From Mesorhizobium sp. ZC-5 (GTDB lineage: Bacteria; Pseudomonadota; Alphaproteobacteria; Rhizobiales; Rhizobiaceae), in assembly GCF_025753855.1 (NCBI RefSeq), contig NZ_JAOWPT010000010.1:1-64000 (forward strand): DNA of 64,000 nt, written 5' to 3'. Below are positions 8,762 to 17,762 of the stretch, one piece after another. A program made the position numbers and the translations under genes. Under the pieces are notes generated by a model. That model saw nothing but the letters and a program-made list of their open reading frames with translations. It had not been told where the DNA came from and did no database searches. How positions within the stretch are numbered: position 1 is the first letter of the stretch; each line of letters opens with the position of its first letter.

Positions 8762-9745
8762 TTATCCGACCTGCACGGCAGTCCCGAAACGACGCCTGTA
8801 ATCGGCCGGTGCAAGGCCGGTGATGCGCTGGAACAGCTTGCGGAAGGCGGACGGGTCGCCGTAGCCGACTTCCCAGGCGATCTGCTCGATCGGCCGCCGG
8901 CTGAGTTCGAGTGCCTCGCGTGCCTTCGCGATGCGGATCTGCTGGGCGTATTCGGTGGGCCTTAGTCCCGTCGCGTTCCGGAACCGCCGCAGGAACGTGC
9001 GTTCCTCGAGCTTTGCCACGGCGGCCAACTGCGCGATGGATTGGTTCTTCGCGCCATTCGCCTGCAACCAGTGCTGGGCGCGCAGGATGGCGGCGTCGCC
9101 ATGGTCGAGGCGCGGTACGAAATGATTGTAGGGGCGCTGAGCCCGCCCAGGCGGATCGATCAGCAGGAAGCGGGCCGTTTCCAGCATGACACTCGGCCCG
9201 AGCAGCCTCTCGACCAGCGTCAGGCCGAGGTCGGTCCATGCCAGGATGCCGCCTGCCGTGATGATATCGCCATCATCGATCACCATGCGATCGACATCCA
9301 ACTTGATGGTGGGAAACTTCTCCGCAAGAGCATCGGCGAAAGCCCAATGCGTTGTGGCCTCGCGTCCTTCGAGCAACCCCGTTTCGCCGAGCAGGAATGC
9401 GCCGGCGCAAACGGAACACAGCGTCGTCCCTGCGGAATGGCGCTCGGCCAGCCATGTCGCGAAGCCGCGCATGGATTGCATCCTGCCCGGCATCACCAGG
9501 CTGGGTGGTGCGATGAGGTGGCTCGGACGATGGGGCGTGCCCGGATGGCTGTCGTAAACGCAACCGACTCCTGAGTTTTGCACCTGCTGCCAATGGGTAA
9601 CGCGGATTGCCGGCGCGCTGTCGTGGTGGCGTGCCGCACTCATGTCGCCGGCAATGCGAAACAGATCGGTGAGGCCATGCACGGCCGCAAGCTGTGCATC
9701 CGGATAAATCACCAGCCCGATTTCCGCGACGATTTTCCGCTGCAT
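8762..9745 (-). CDS. GlxA-family regulator (DJ-1/PfpI domain plus AraC HTH)
   Basis: This is a transcriptional regulator of about 327 aa. The N-terminal DJ-1/PfpI-like domain (about 1-190) has a nucleophile-elbow-type CSVCAGAFLLGETGLL segment. The C-terminal AraC double helix-turn-helix (about 225-325) is seen in IAQLAAVAKLEERTFLRRF and IAWEVGYGDPSAFRKLF. The ATG at 9745 (MQRKIVAE) was preferred; a GTG at 9796 would add 17 residues, with no good ribosome binding site for either. It is divergent from the hydrolase gene at 9871, so that gene is its likely target. The ligand is unknown. Confidence 0.87.
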   Translation of the reverse strand: MQRKIVAEIGLVIYPDAQLAAVHGLTDLFRIAGDMSAARHHDSAPAIRVTHWQQVQNSGVGCVYDSHPGTPHRPSHLIAPPSLVMPGRMQSMRGFATWLAERHSAGTTLCSVCAGAFLLGETGLLEGREATTHWAFADALAEKFPTIKLDVDRMVIDDGDIITAGGILAWTDLGLTLVERLLGPSVMLETARFLLIDPPGRAQRPYNHFVPRLDHGDAAILRAQHWLQANGAKNQSIAQLAAVAKLEERTFLRRFRNATGLRPTEYAQQIRIAKAREALELSRRPIEQIAWEVGYGDPSAFRKLFQRITGLAPADYRRRFGTAVQVG

Positions 9746-9870
9746 GGCCACTATGTCAGTTTTGCCCCGCTTGATGTCGGTTCCGCCAAGCGTCACAATG
9801 CCCGCGAGAGCCTACCTTGTCCACATCGAGCGCTGATCCGGCGCCCCGAAAAACACAACGGAGAAGAGAT

Positions 9871-10701
9871 ATGAGCACGATCACCACAAAGGACGGCACC
9901 GAGATCTTCTACAAGGACTGGGGCTCCAAGAGCGCGCAGCCCATCGTCTTTCACCATGGCTGGCCGCTGAGCGGCGACGATTGGGATAACCAGATGATGT
10001 TTTTCCTCGAGCAGGGATACCGCGTCATCGCCCATGATCGCCGCGGCCATGGACGCTCGAGCCAGACCGCAACCGGCAACGAGATGGACACCTACGCGGC
10101 GGACGTCGCGGAACTGGCCGAGGCGCTCGACCTGAAGAACGCGGTCCATGTCGGCCACTCCACGGGCGGCGGCGAAGTTGCTCACTATGTCGCCCGCGCC
10201 AAGCCTGGCCGCGTCGCCAAGGCTGTGCTGATCGGCGCCGTGCCGCCGGTCATGGTGAAGTCGGACAAGAATCCGGGCGGCCTGCCGATCGAGGTATTCG
10301 ACGGATTTCGCGCCGCCCTGGTCGCCAACCGCGCGCAGTTCTACTACGACGTGCCCACCGGTCCCTTCTACGGTTTCAACCGTCCCGGCGCCAAGGTTTC
10401 GCAAGGCATTATCGACAATTGGTGGCGGCAGGGCATGATGGGCGGCGCCAAGGCCCACTACGATTGCATCAAGGCGTTCTCTGAAACGGACTTCACCGAC
10501 GACCTGAAGAAGATCGACGTGCCGGTGCTGGTCATGCATGGCGACGACGACCAGATCGTGCCCTATGCCGACTCGGCGCCGCTGTCGGCCAAGCTGCTGA
10601 AGAACGGCACGCTGAAGACCTACAAGGGCCTGCCGCACGGCATGTGCACGACGCATCCCGAGATCGTCAATCCGGACCTGCTGGCGTTCGTGAAGGGCTG
10701 A
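9871..10701 (+). CDS. Alpha/beta hydrolase, non-heme chloroperoxidase/arylesterase type
   Basis: This 276-aa alpha/beta hydrolase belongs to the cofactor-free haloperoxidase/arylesterase family. The nucleophile Ser is in GHSTGGGE, the acid Asp in [11 protein letters not shown], and the catalytic His in LPHGMCTTH near the C-terminus; an oxyanion-hole HGWPLSG segment is near residue 30. The start is ATG 9871 with GGAGAAG just upstream; the in-frame ATG at 9817 lacks such a site and adds a basic non-conserved stretch. It has no signal peptide and is probably cytoplasmic. It is divergent from the GlxA-type regulator. The physiological role may be ester hydrolysis or peracid formation. Confidence 0.92.
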   Translation: MSTITTKDGTEIFYKDWGSKSAQPIVFHHGWPLSGDDWDNQMMFFLEQGYRVIAHDRRGHGRSSQTATGNEMDTYAADVAELAEALDLKNAVHVGHSTGGGEVAHYVARAKPGRVAKAVLIGAVPPVMVKSDKNPGGLPIEVFDGFRAALVANRAQFYYDVPTGPFYGFNRPGAKVSQGIIDNWWRQGMMGGAKAHYDCIKAFSETDFTDDLKKIDVPVLVMHGDDDQIVPYADSAPLSAKLLKNGTLKTYKGLPHGMCTTHPEIVNPDLLAFVKG

Positions 10702-10751
10702 TATCAGGCAGCGACACACGGCCGCATGCGGACGCAACCCGTCCGCCGCGC

Positions 10752-10808
10752 TTGACGAAAAGCCCATAACGGTTTACGACTGACGAAAATGAAAATTCGT
10801 CAGTCGTA
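10752..10808 (+). promoter_or_regulatory. Promoter with 13-bp perfect operator palindrome for the tetR-RND operon
   Basis: TTGACG (10752-10757) and TACGAC (10775-10780) are 17 bp apart and form a sigma-70-like promoter. The -10 box lies within the left arm of a perfect 13-bp inverted repeat: left arm 10775-10787, spacer 10788-10795, right arm 10796-10808. The repeat ends 16 bp before the tetR start. Binding there would block RNA polymerase, as expected for a TetR autorepressor controlling its own operon. Confidence 0.72.
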
Positions 10809-10824
10809 GGCAGTTCGACTCAAA

Positions 10825-11436
10825 ATGGACAGCGCAGCAGCAGAAAGCGTTCTTGATTCTCCCAAGCAGGAGATGGTCGAACGCATCCTCGAATCCGCCG
10901 AGCGGCTGTTTCGGCACTATGGCTACGGCAAGACCACGGTTGCCGACATCGCCCGCGACCTCGGCATGTCGCCGGCCAACATCTATCGGTTTTTCGATTC
11001 CAAGGTCGAAATCCACCAGGCCGTCTGCGGCCGCATGCTCGCAATCTGCTACAAGAACGCGCATGACGTGCGGCATATGCAGGCAAGCGCCAGCGATCGG
11101 CTGCGCGCCTTGGTCCACGCACAGTACCAATGGACGCTCGACACCATGCTCGATCACGAGAAGGTGCACGAGATGGTCGTTGTTGCCCTCGAGCGTGACT
11201 GGCACGTCATCGACGGGCACATCAACCGCATCCACGACCTCATCGCCGAAATCATCCGCGACGGCATCGAAGCGGGAGAGTTCGTCGAGCAGGATCCTGT
11301 CATTGCATCCCGTTGCTTTGGCGCCGCAACGGTCACCCTCTGCCACCCGCAAATGGTGGCGCAATGTCTTGCCAAGACGAACCGCGCCACGGTCGAAGAA
11401 CTGGTCGACTATGCGATCAGGGCGCTGAAAATTTAG
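10825..11436 (+). CDS. TetR-family repressor of the RND efflux operon
   Basis: This 203-aa regulator has a TetR N-terminal helix-turn-helix (about residues 15-60): ILESAERLFRHYGYGKTTVADIARDLGMSPANIYRFF. The all-helical C-terminal domain should bind the inducer. It is the first gene of a plus-strand group with an RND adaptor and an RND pump (55 bp to the adaptor start), so it most likely represses efflux until a toxic compound binds. The predicted operator overlaps its own promoter. The Shine-Dalgarno is weak. The inducer cannot be deduced. Confidence 0.92.
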   Translation: MDSAAAESVLDSPKQEMVERILESAERLFRHYGYGKTTVADIARDLGMSPANIYRFFDSKVEIHQAVCGRMLAICYKNAHDVRHMQASASDRLRALVHAQYQWTLDTMLDHEKVHEMVVVALERDWHVIDGHINRIHDLIAEIIRDGIEAGEFVEQDPVIASRCFGAATVTLCHPQMVAQCLAKTNRATVEELVDYAIRALKI

Positions 11437-11491
11437 CCAGGGCGGCAGGGCCGCAACAGCAATCATCCGGAAACCTCCAGGAGTGCGAACG

Positions 11492-12625
11492 ATGCTTTCG
11501 TTCAAGACCTTCAATGCCAGTTTGCGTCCATTTGCCAGGCTGGTGCTGCTTGCCGGCCTTGGCGTCGGCGTTGCCGCCTGCACCGAAGCCAAGACCGAGA
11601 CGGTCGCCGAGGTCGTCCGCCCCGTAAAGGTGGTGGAGATTGCCAATGCCGACGCCACCCGCAAGCTCGACTATTCCGGCACCGTGAAAGCGCGCACCGA
11701 GATGAACCTCGGCTTCCGCGTCGCCGGCAAGGTCATCGAGCGGCATGTCGATATCGGCGACCGGGTGAAACCGGGAGACCTCCTGGCCCGCATCGATCCA
11801 ACCGACTACGAACTCGCGGTCACGACCGCCGACGCCAACCTGGCCGCGGCCGAAAGACAGGTCGAAACCGCCGGCTTCGCGATGAAGCGCGCCGAACAGT
11901 TGTTCGCCAAAAAGTTCTCGCCGCAGGCCGACCTCGATACCGCGACGCTGTCATACCAGCAGGCGGTCGCAACGCGCGACGCCGCGCGCTCCTCGCGGCG
12001 GCAGGCGGCCAACCAGGTTGGCTACGCCGAACTCAGAACCGACCAGGGCGGCATGGTGACCTCGATCGGCGCCGACCGGGGGCAAGTGGTCGCCATCGGC
12101 ACGCCCGTCGTCACCGTCGCGGTCGATGGCGAGAAGGAAATCCAGATCGCCGTGCCAGAGAGCGACATTTCGCATTTCAAGCCGGGCCAGCCCGTCGCCG
12201 TCGGCTTCTGGACGGACGACCGGCTGCGGCTTGACGGCAAGGTACGGGAACTCTCCGGCAGCGCCGACCCGCTGTCGCGCACCTTCTCGGTGCGTGTCAG
12301 CCTGCCGGATGATCCCCGCGTCCTGCTCGGCATGACCGCAACCGTCGCCGCCACGATCACGATCGATCGCCCGCTGATCTCGGTTCCAATCGAAGCGCTG
12401 GCCGAGAAGGCGGGCAAAAAGATCGTCTGGGTCGTCGATCGCGACCAGGCGACCGTCCATGCCCGTGAAGTGGAGGTGACCGATTTCGGCCCCAACGGCG
12501 TGCGCGTCGCCAGCGGCCTGCAGCCGCGGGATCTCGTGGTCGCGGCGGGCACGCAGTTCATGGCGGAAAATCTCAAGGTGAAGCTGCCGGAAGGCGATCT
12601 TTCGGCGGCTGCCGAGCTTCGCTGA
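11492..12625 (+). CDS. RND efflux periplasmic adaptor lipoprotein
   Basis: This 377-aa membrane-fusion protein links the inner-membrane pump to an outer-membrane channel. A lipoprotein signal with lipobox GVAAC (Cys at about residue 30) anchors it in the inner membrane. It shows the usual beta-barrel, lipoyl and coiled-coil hairpin order: GYSGTVKAR-type start (here DYSGTVKARTEM), lipoyl at IDIGDRVKPGDLL, hairpin with ADANLAAAERQVE, then a barrel domain. ATG 11492 was chosen because the AGGAG ribosome binding site (11479-11483) overlaps the alternative GTG at 11483. The RND pump gene follows after 35 bp. No outer-membrane channel gene is adjacent. Confidence 0.92.
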   Translation: MLSFKTFNASLRPFARLVLLAGLGVGVAACTEAKTETVAEVVRPVKVVEIANADATRKLDYSGTVKARTEMNLGFRVAGKVIERHVDIGDRVKPGDLLARIDPTDYELAVTTADANLAAAERQVETAGFAMKRAEQLFAKKFSPQADLDTATLSYQQAVATRDAARSSRRQAANQVGYAELRTDQGGMVTSIGADRGQVVAIGTPVVTVAVDGEKEIQIAVPESDISHFKPGQPVAVGFWTDDRLRLDGKVRELSGSADPLSRTFSVRVSLPDDPRVLLGMTATVAATITIDRPLISVPIEALAEKAGKKIVWVVDRDQATVHAREVEVTDFGPNGVRVASGLQPRDLVVAAGTQFMAENLKVKLPEGDLSAAAELR

Positions 12626-12660
12626 ACCCATAAATCGCACCGATCGACCGGAGACGGCCA

Positions 12661-15600
12661 ATGGCGACGTCCGCAGGGCAGAAAACAAGGTTCAACCTGT
12701 CGCGCTGGGCGATCGGTCATCCGAGCATCGCGCGGTTCCTCTTTGCGCTGCTCATCATCGCCGGCGCAATGGGCCTGATGCGCATGGGCCAGAGCGAGGA
12801 TCCGGAATTCACCTTCCGCGTCATGGTCGTGCAGGCCATATGGCCGGGTGCCTCGCTGCAGGACATGCAGGACCAGGTCGTCAACAAGATCGAGCGCAAG
12901 CTCCAGGAGACGCCGCATCTCGATTTCGTGCGCTCCTATTCGCGCGCCGGCAGCGCCATCATCACGGTGCAGATCAAGGGCGACACGAACAGTGCCGAAG
13001 TGGCCGACGCTTTCTACCAGGTGCGCAAGAAGGTCGGCGACATCGCCGGCGAATTGCCCGAGGGGCTGCTCGGGCCCTATTTCAATGACGAGTTCGGCGA
13101 CACGTTCATAACGCTGCATTCGCTGAGCGGCGACGGTTTCTCCTATCCCGAGCTGAAAGACTTCGCCATTCAGGCGCGCGACATGCTCCTGACCACGCCC
13201 GGCGTCGAGAAGGCCGTCATCATCGGCGATCAGCCGGAAGTGATCTACATCGACGTGTCGTCCAAGGTTCTCGCCGAACGCGGACTGACGCTCGTCGACC
13301 TACAGAACGCCGTCAAGGGACAGAACAGCGTCGATCCATCCGGCACCGTCGAGACAGGCACGCGATCGGTGCGCATCTCGGTCGAGGGCGACGTTCGCCA
13401 GGCCGACGACATCCGCGAACTCAGGCTGCGCGCCGGCGACAAGGTAACCCGCCTCGGCGATATCGCGACGGTTACATCCGGCTTACAGGATCCCTACCAG
13501 CGCAAGTTCCGTTTCAACGGCCACGACAGCGTCCAGATCGGCGTCGTGATGGGCAAGGGCTTCAAGGTGACCGATGTCGGCGCCGCCGTCGAGGAGACGT
13601 ACAAGCGGTTCGAAGCCGCCCTGCCCTACGGCGTCTCGGTCGATCAGGTATCCAACCAGCCGCATGTGGTGACCGAAGCGATCGGCGAATTCATGAAGGC
13701 GCTCGGCGAGGCGCTGGCGATCGTGCTCGTCGTCTCCTTCCTGTCGATCGGCTGGCGCTCGGGTCTCGTCATTGCCATCGCCATCCCTCTGGTGCTGGCT
13801 GCCACCTTCGCCATCATGTACGAGCTGGGCATCGACCTGCAGCGCATTTCGCTCGGCGCCCTGATCATCGCGCTCGGCCTGCTTGTCGACGACGCCATGA
13901 TCGTGGTCGAGATGATGGAGCGCAAGCTCGAGGAAGGCCTGGTCAAGCTCGACGCGGCAAGCTTCGCCTATACCTCGACCGCCTTCCCGATGCTGACCGG
14001 CACGCTGATCACGGTCGCCGGCTTCATTCCGGTCGGTTTCGCCGAATCGACGGCCGGCGAATATGTGCGTTCGCTGTTCTACGTGGTCGGCATCGCCCTG
14101 GTCGTCTCCTGGATCGTCGCGGTCTATTTTACGCCCTGGCTCGGCCACATGATCCTGAAGCAGCGCAGTCATGCCGGCGGGCATCACGATGTCTTCGACA
14201 CGCGCTTCTACCGCCGCCTCCGGGCCACGGTCGGCTGGGCGGTGCGCCACCGCCTCATCGTGCTGGGTGCGACGCTCGCGATCTTCGCCGGCAGCCTGTG
14301 GAGCTTCCAGTTCATCCCGCAGAACTTCTTCCCGCAGTCCGAGCGGCCGGAGATCCTGGTCGACATGTGGCTGCCGGAAGGCACCAGCATCAAAGAGGTG
14401 GAGACCCAGGCGAAGGCGCTGGAAGCCCGCATGATGGACGATCCGGACAAGCGCTTCATCGCCACCTATATCGGCGAGGGCGCGCCGCGCTTCTTCCTGC
14501 CGCTCGACCAGCAGCTGCGCAATCCCAACTTCGCCCAGCTTCTCGTCATGGCCAATGACGAGCCGGCCCGCGAGCGGCTGATCGGCAAGCTGAGGTCCAT
14601 CCTGGCGGAAGACTTCCCGTCCGTCCGCGCCAAGGTCGACCGCCTGTTCCTCGGACCGCCGACCGGCTGGCCCGTGCAACTGCGCGTCATGGGACCGGAC
14701 CGCCAGGAGGTGCGCCGCATCGCCGACGAGGTCAAGCAACGCTTCCACCAGGATCCGCTGCTCGGCGCCGTGCATGACGACTGGCTGGAGCCGGTGACGG
14801 CAATGAAGCTGGTCATCGACCAGGACCGCGCCCGCGCACTCGGCGTCACCTCCCAGCGTGTCCGGCAAATGCTGCAGACCGCAATGTCCGGAGCTCCGCT
14901 GGACGACTTCCGCGACGGCGAGGAGACCGTTTCGATCGTCGCACGCGAACCCGACGGCGCCCGCTCGCTCCTTTCGGCGGTCAACTCGGTCTATGTCCCG
15001 ACCGATTTCGGCGGCTTCGTTCCGGTCTCGCAGCTCGCCAAGGTCGTGCCTGTCCTCGAACAGGGCATCGAGTGGCGGCGCGACCGCGTGCCCACTATCG
15101 CGGTGCGCGCGACATTGCCGGACGGCGTACAGTCGAACGACGTGGTGATGCGGCTCCACAACGAGATGAAGGATCTGCGCGCCAGCCTCCCCGCGGGGTA
15201 TCGGATCGAGGTGCAAGGCGGCGCGGAGGATTCGGCCGAGAGCCAGGCATCGATCGCCGCCAAGGCGCCGATCATGCTGGTGGTGATCGTCGTATTGCTG
15301 ATGGCGCAGCTGCAGCATTTCGGCAAGGCAATGCTGGTGCTCGCCACCGGCCCGCTCGGCATCATCGGCGCGGCGGCAGCACTGCTGATCAGCGGCGCGC
15401 CGTTCGGCTTCGTGGCGATCCTGGGCGTCATCGCACTGCTCGGCATCATCATCCGCAACTCGATCATCCTGGTCGACCAGATCGACCAGGACATCGCCGC
15501 CGGCATGGAACGGTCGGAGGCGATCATCGGGGCAGCCGTCAGGCGCTTCCGGCCGATCGTGCTGACGGCGCTGACCGCCGTGCTGGCGCTGATCCCGATC

Positions 15601-15804
15601 TCGCGCGGCGTCTTCTGGGGTCCGCTCGCCTATGCGATGATGGGCGGCATTCTCGTCGCGACGGTTCTCACCATCTTCGTCCTGCCCGCGGGCTATGCGC
15701 TGTTCTTCGGCAAGGAGAGGAAGAAGGACATCGTTCCTGACGGGGAAGATGCCATTCCCGATTTCGCCGAGACTGTCGACGAACCTCGCCTGGCGGCCGA
15801 ATAG
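12661..15804 (+). CDS. RND efflux pump permease
   Basis: This 1047-aa inner-membrane RND transporter uses proton influx to expel substrates through the adaptor. It has twelve predicted TM segments and two large periplasmic loops. The paired Asp residues needed for proton relay are present in GLLVDDAMIVVEMMER (TM4), and the TM10-type NSIILVDQIDQDI segment is present in the C-terminal half. The length is normal for the family. GGAGACGGCC precedes the ATG. The divergence from AcrB and the short adaptor suggest the HAE-like group found next to TetR regulators. The substrate range is not deducible; drugs, plant phenolics or solvents are possible. Confidence 0.93.
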   Translation: MATSAGQKTRFNLSRWAIGHPSIARFLFALLIIAGAMGLMRMGQSEDPEFTFRVMVVQAIWPGASLQDMQDQVVNKIERKLQETPHLDFVRSYSRAGSAIITVQIKGDTNSAEVADAFYQVRKKVGDIAGELPEGLLGPYFNDEFGDTFITLHSLSGDGFSYPELKDFAIQARDMLLTTPGVEKAVIIGDQPEVIYIDVSSKVLAERGLTLVDLQNAVKGQNSVDPSGTVETGTRSVRISVEGDVRQADDIRELRLRAGDKVTRLGDIATVTSGLQDPYQRKFRFNGHDSVQIGVVMGKGFKVTDVGAAVEETYKRFEAALPYGVSVDQVSNQPHVVTEAIGEFMKALGEALAIVLVVSFLSIGWRSGLVIAIAIPLVLAATFAIMYELGIDLQRISLGALIIALGLLVDDAMIVVEMMERKLEEGLVKLDAASFAYTSTAFPMLTGTLITVAGFIPVGFAESTAGEYVRSLFYVVGIALVVSWIVAVYFTPWLGHMILKQRSHAGGHHDVFDTRFYRRLRATVGWAVRHRLIVLGATLAIFAGSLWSFQFIPQNFFPQSERPEILVDMWLPEGTSIKEVETQAKALEARMMDDPDKRFIATYIGEGAPRFFLPLDQQLRNPNFAQLLVMANDEPARERLIGKLRSILAEDFPSVRAKVDRLFLGPPTGWPVQLRVMGPDRQEVRRIADEVKQRFHQDPLLGAVHDDWLEPVTAMKLVIDQDRARALGVTSQRVRQMLQTAMSGAPLDDFRDGEETVSIVAREPDGARSLLSAVNSVYVPTDFGGFVPVSQLAKVVPVLEQGIEWRRDRVPTIAVRATLPDGVQSNDVVMRLHNEMKDLRASLPAGYRIEVQGGAEDSAESQASIAAKAPIMLVVIVVLLMAQLQHFGKAMLVLATGPLGIIGAAAALLISGAPFGFVAILGVIALLGIIIRNSIILVDQIDQDIAAGMERSEAIIGAAVRRFRPIVLTALTAVLALIPISRGVFWGPLAYAMMGGILVATVLTIFVLPAGYALFFGKERKKDIVPDGEDAIPDFAETVDEPRLAAE

Positions 15805-15891
15805 CCAGGCACGGACACGGCCCAGCGACGTGGTTCCACGTATGGAAGACAGGCTTGGGCGGCTGATGTCGACCCAGCATCCGGCGAGGGC

Positions 15892-16674
15892 TTAGACGAT
15901 GCCCTCGGCGACATCGCCGACAACCGTGAGCCTTGCGCCCGCCTCTGAAATCGCGGTGGCGATGTCGGGCGGCGGCGCCTGGTCCGTCACAAGTTCTCCA
16001 AATCCGGAGAAGCTGCAGACGTGCACCAGGCCCTGCCGGCCGAATTTGCTGTGATCGGTGACGACCAGCGTACGAGCGCCGCGCGCCAAGACCATGCGGG
16101 CGAATTCCGCCTCTTCAAGATTGTAATCCATGATGCCGCCGACCGCATCGACGGCGCCGGCCGAAATCACCGCGTGGGCGACGCTGAAACGGCTGACGAA
16201 CTCGATCGCGGAAACGCCGAAGGCCGCTCCCGAATCGTTGCGCAGTTCGCCGCCAGCCATGTAGACCCGGTTGCCGTTCACCGTCGCCAGCGTGCGGGCG
16301 ATATCCGACGAATTGGTGATGACGGTGAGCCGGCGGTGGCCGAGCAGTTCGCGGGCCAGAAAGCTCGTCGTCGCACCCGTGTCCATCATGACCGAATCGC
16401 CGTCCTGGATGGTGGCGGCGACATGCTTTGCGATCGCCCGCTTGGCCTCACTGTTCTCGCGCATGCGCTTTTCGAAAGGCGCTTCACCTGAAAACGTGGG
16501 GAGCCCGATGGCGCCATGCATCTTCAGCACCGAACCATCGCTGGTGAGCGGTTTCACATCGCGGCGGATCGTCTCCAGGGATACACCGAGCCTGTCGGCG
16601 AGGCTGGCGATGGTGATGGTGCCTTCTTCCTGCACCAGCCGAAGGATGTCGCTATGGCGTTTCGAGTGATTCAT
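15892..16674 (-). CDS. DeoR-family transcriptional regulator
   Basis: This 260-aa regulator has an N-terminal DeoR helix-turn-helix (residues 6-60: HSDILRLVQEEGTITIASLADRLGVSLETIRRDV). The C-terminal sensor domain has the sugar-phosphate-isomerase-like DTGATTSFLARELLGHRRLTVITNS segment. DeoR members usually sense phosphorylated metabolites. It is divergent from the kinase-like gene at 16875, with about 200 bp between them, so it probably controls the kinase/flavoprotein pair and may sense a product of that kinase. The intergenic region contains a TTGACA box at 16805-16810 but no convincing -10 partner. Confidence 0.9.
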   Translation of the reverse strand: MNHSKRHSDILRLVQEEGTITIASLADRLGVSLETIRRDVKPLTSDGSVLKMHGAIGLPTFSGEAPFEKRMRENSEAKRAIAKHVAATIQDGDSVMMDTGATTSFLARELLGHRRLTVITNSSDIARTLATVNGNRVYMAGGELRNDSGAAFGVSAIEFVSRFSVAHAVISAGAVDAVGGIMDYNLEEAEFARMVLARGARTLVVTDHSKFGRQGLVHVCSFSGFGELVTDQAPPPDIATAISEAGARLTVVGDVAEGIV

Positions 16675-16874
16675 GCCCGCATCCTGTCAGCCTCTTGGCC
16701 GGGACTCAACTTCCACCCCACCGTTTGCACATTAGAATATCGAACGAGATCGCAAAAAGCCTCACCAATCGGTCAGAAAAACACAATAAACCACAGCCGT
16801 CGCATTGACACCAGGGCAACCCGAGGGTTCTTCTCGGCGGAATGTACAAGCCAACCGCCGTTGCTGGACGGAGC

Positions 16875-17762
16875 ATGACCGAAACCGAAGACCGCATTCG
16901 CGCCTTGCCGTGCTGGAACGGCGGTATCGAGATCGAGCCGCTCAAGGGCGGGCTTTCGAACGAAAGCTGGGTGGTGAGCGACGACGCCGGCAAGCATGTG
17001 GCACGTTTCGGCAGCGACTTCCCGTTCCATCATGTCTTTCGTGACCGCGAGATCATGGTGGCGAAGGCGGCTCATGCGGCAGGGTTCGCACCTGAGGTGC
17101 GTTATGCACAACCCGGCGTGATGGTGACGCAGTATCTCGGCGCCAAGACCTTTGGCGCGGACGACGTGCGCCGGAACCGGCTGCGCATCGCCGAACTCGT
17201 GCGCAATTTCCATCAGGTCATGCCCCGGCATGTTTCGGGCGCCGGCTTCATGTTCTGGGTTTTCCACGTCATCCGCGACTACGCACGCACGCTGGAGGGC
17301 GGAAACAGCCGCTTGAAAGACAGGCTGCCGAGTTATCTCGAACTGGCCGACGAACTCGAACGCGCGCAGATGCCGCTGCCGGTGATCTTCGGCCACAACG
17401 ATCTTTTGCCGGCGAATTTCCTCGACGATGGCGACAAGCTCTGGCTGATCGACTTCGAATATGCCGGTTTCAACACCGCGATGTTCGACCTCGCCGGCAT
17501 CGCTTCCAATGCCGGCATGACGCAGGACGAATCCGACGAATTGCTGGCCGCCTATTTCGGCCGGCAACCGGACGCCGAGACACACCGCTCCCACATGGCC
17601 ATGCAATGCGCCTCGCTGCTGCGCGAGGCGATGTGGAGCATGGTCTCGGAACTGCATCTCACCGCGCCCGGCGCCGACTATGTTGCCTACACCGCGGAGA
17701 ATTTGGCACGGCTCGAGACCGCGCTGGAAAACTACAGAACGAAATACGGGACATCCTCATGA
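16875..17762 (+). CDS. Choline/ethanolamine-kinase-like phosphotransferase
   Basis: This is a 295-aa protein of the aminoglycoside phosphotransferase/choline kinase fold. The catalytic Brenner motif is FGHNDLLPANFL, and the Mg-binding segment is LWLIDFEYAGFN. An N-terminal nucleotide-binding lobe includes GGLSNESWVV. The start was set at ATG 16875 (MTETEDR); an in-frame ATG at 16842 adds eleven residues. Its stop overlaps the next gene start (ATGA at 17759-17762), so the two are translationally coupled. With a dimethylglycine/sarcosine-dehydrogenase-type partner and a DeoR regulator, it probably phosphorylates a small amino alcohol or related compound. The exact substrate is unknown. Confidence 0.83.
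   Translation: MTETEDRIRALPCWNGGIEIEPLKGGLSNESWVVSDDAGKHVARFGSDFPFHHVFRDREIMVAKAAHAAGFAPEVRYAQPGVMVTQYLGAKTFGADDVRRNRLRIAELVRNFHQVMPRHVSGAGFMFWVFHVIRDYARTLEGGNSRLKDRLPSYLELADELERAQMPLPVIFGHNDLLPANFLDDGDKLWLIDFEYAGFNTAMFDLAGIASNAGMTQDESDELLAAYFGRQPDAETHRSHMAMQCASLLREAMWSMVSELHLTAPGADYVAYTAENLARLETALENYRTKYGTSS

Noticed and set aside
13483-15318. Minus-strand open frame opposite the RND pump
   Set aside because: It has His/Arg/Asp-rich composition and no homology pattern; it is a shadow frame.
15828-15841. ACGTGG-TT-CCACGT palindrome after the RND gene as a terminator
   Set aside because: The 2-nt loop cannot form a stable hairpin and there is no T-tract; it might be a protein site but nothing supports this.
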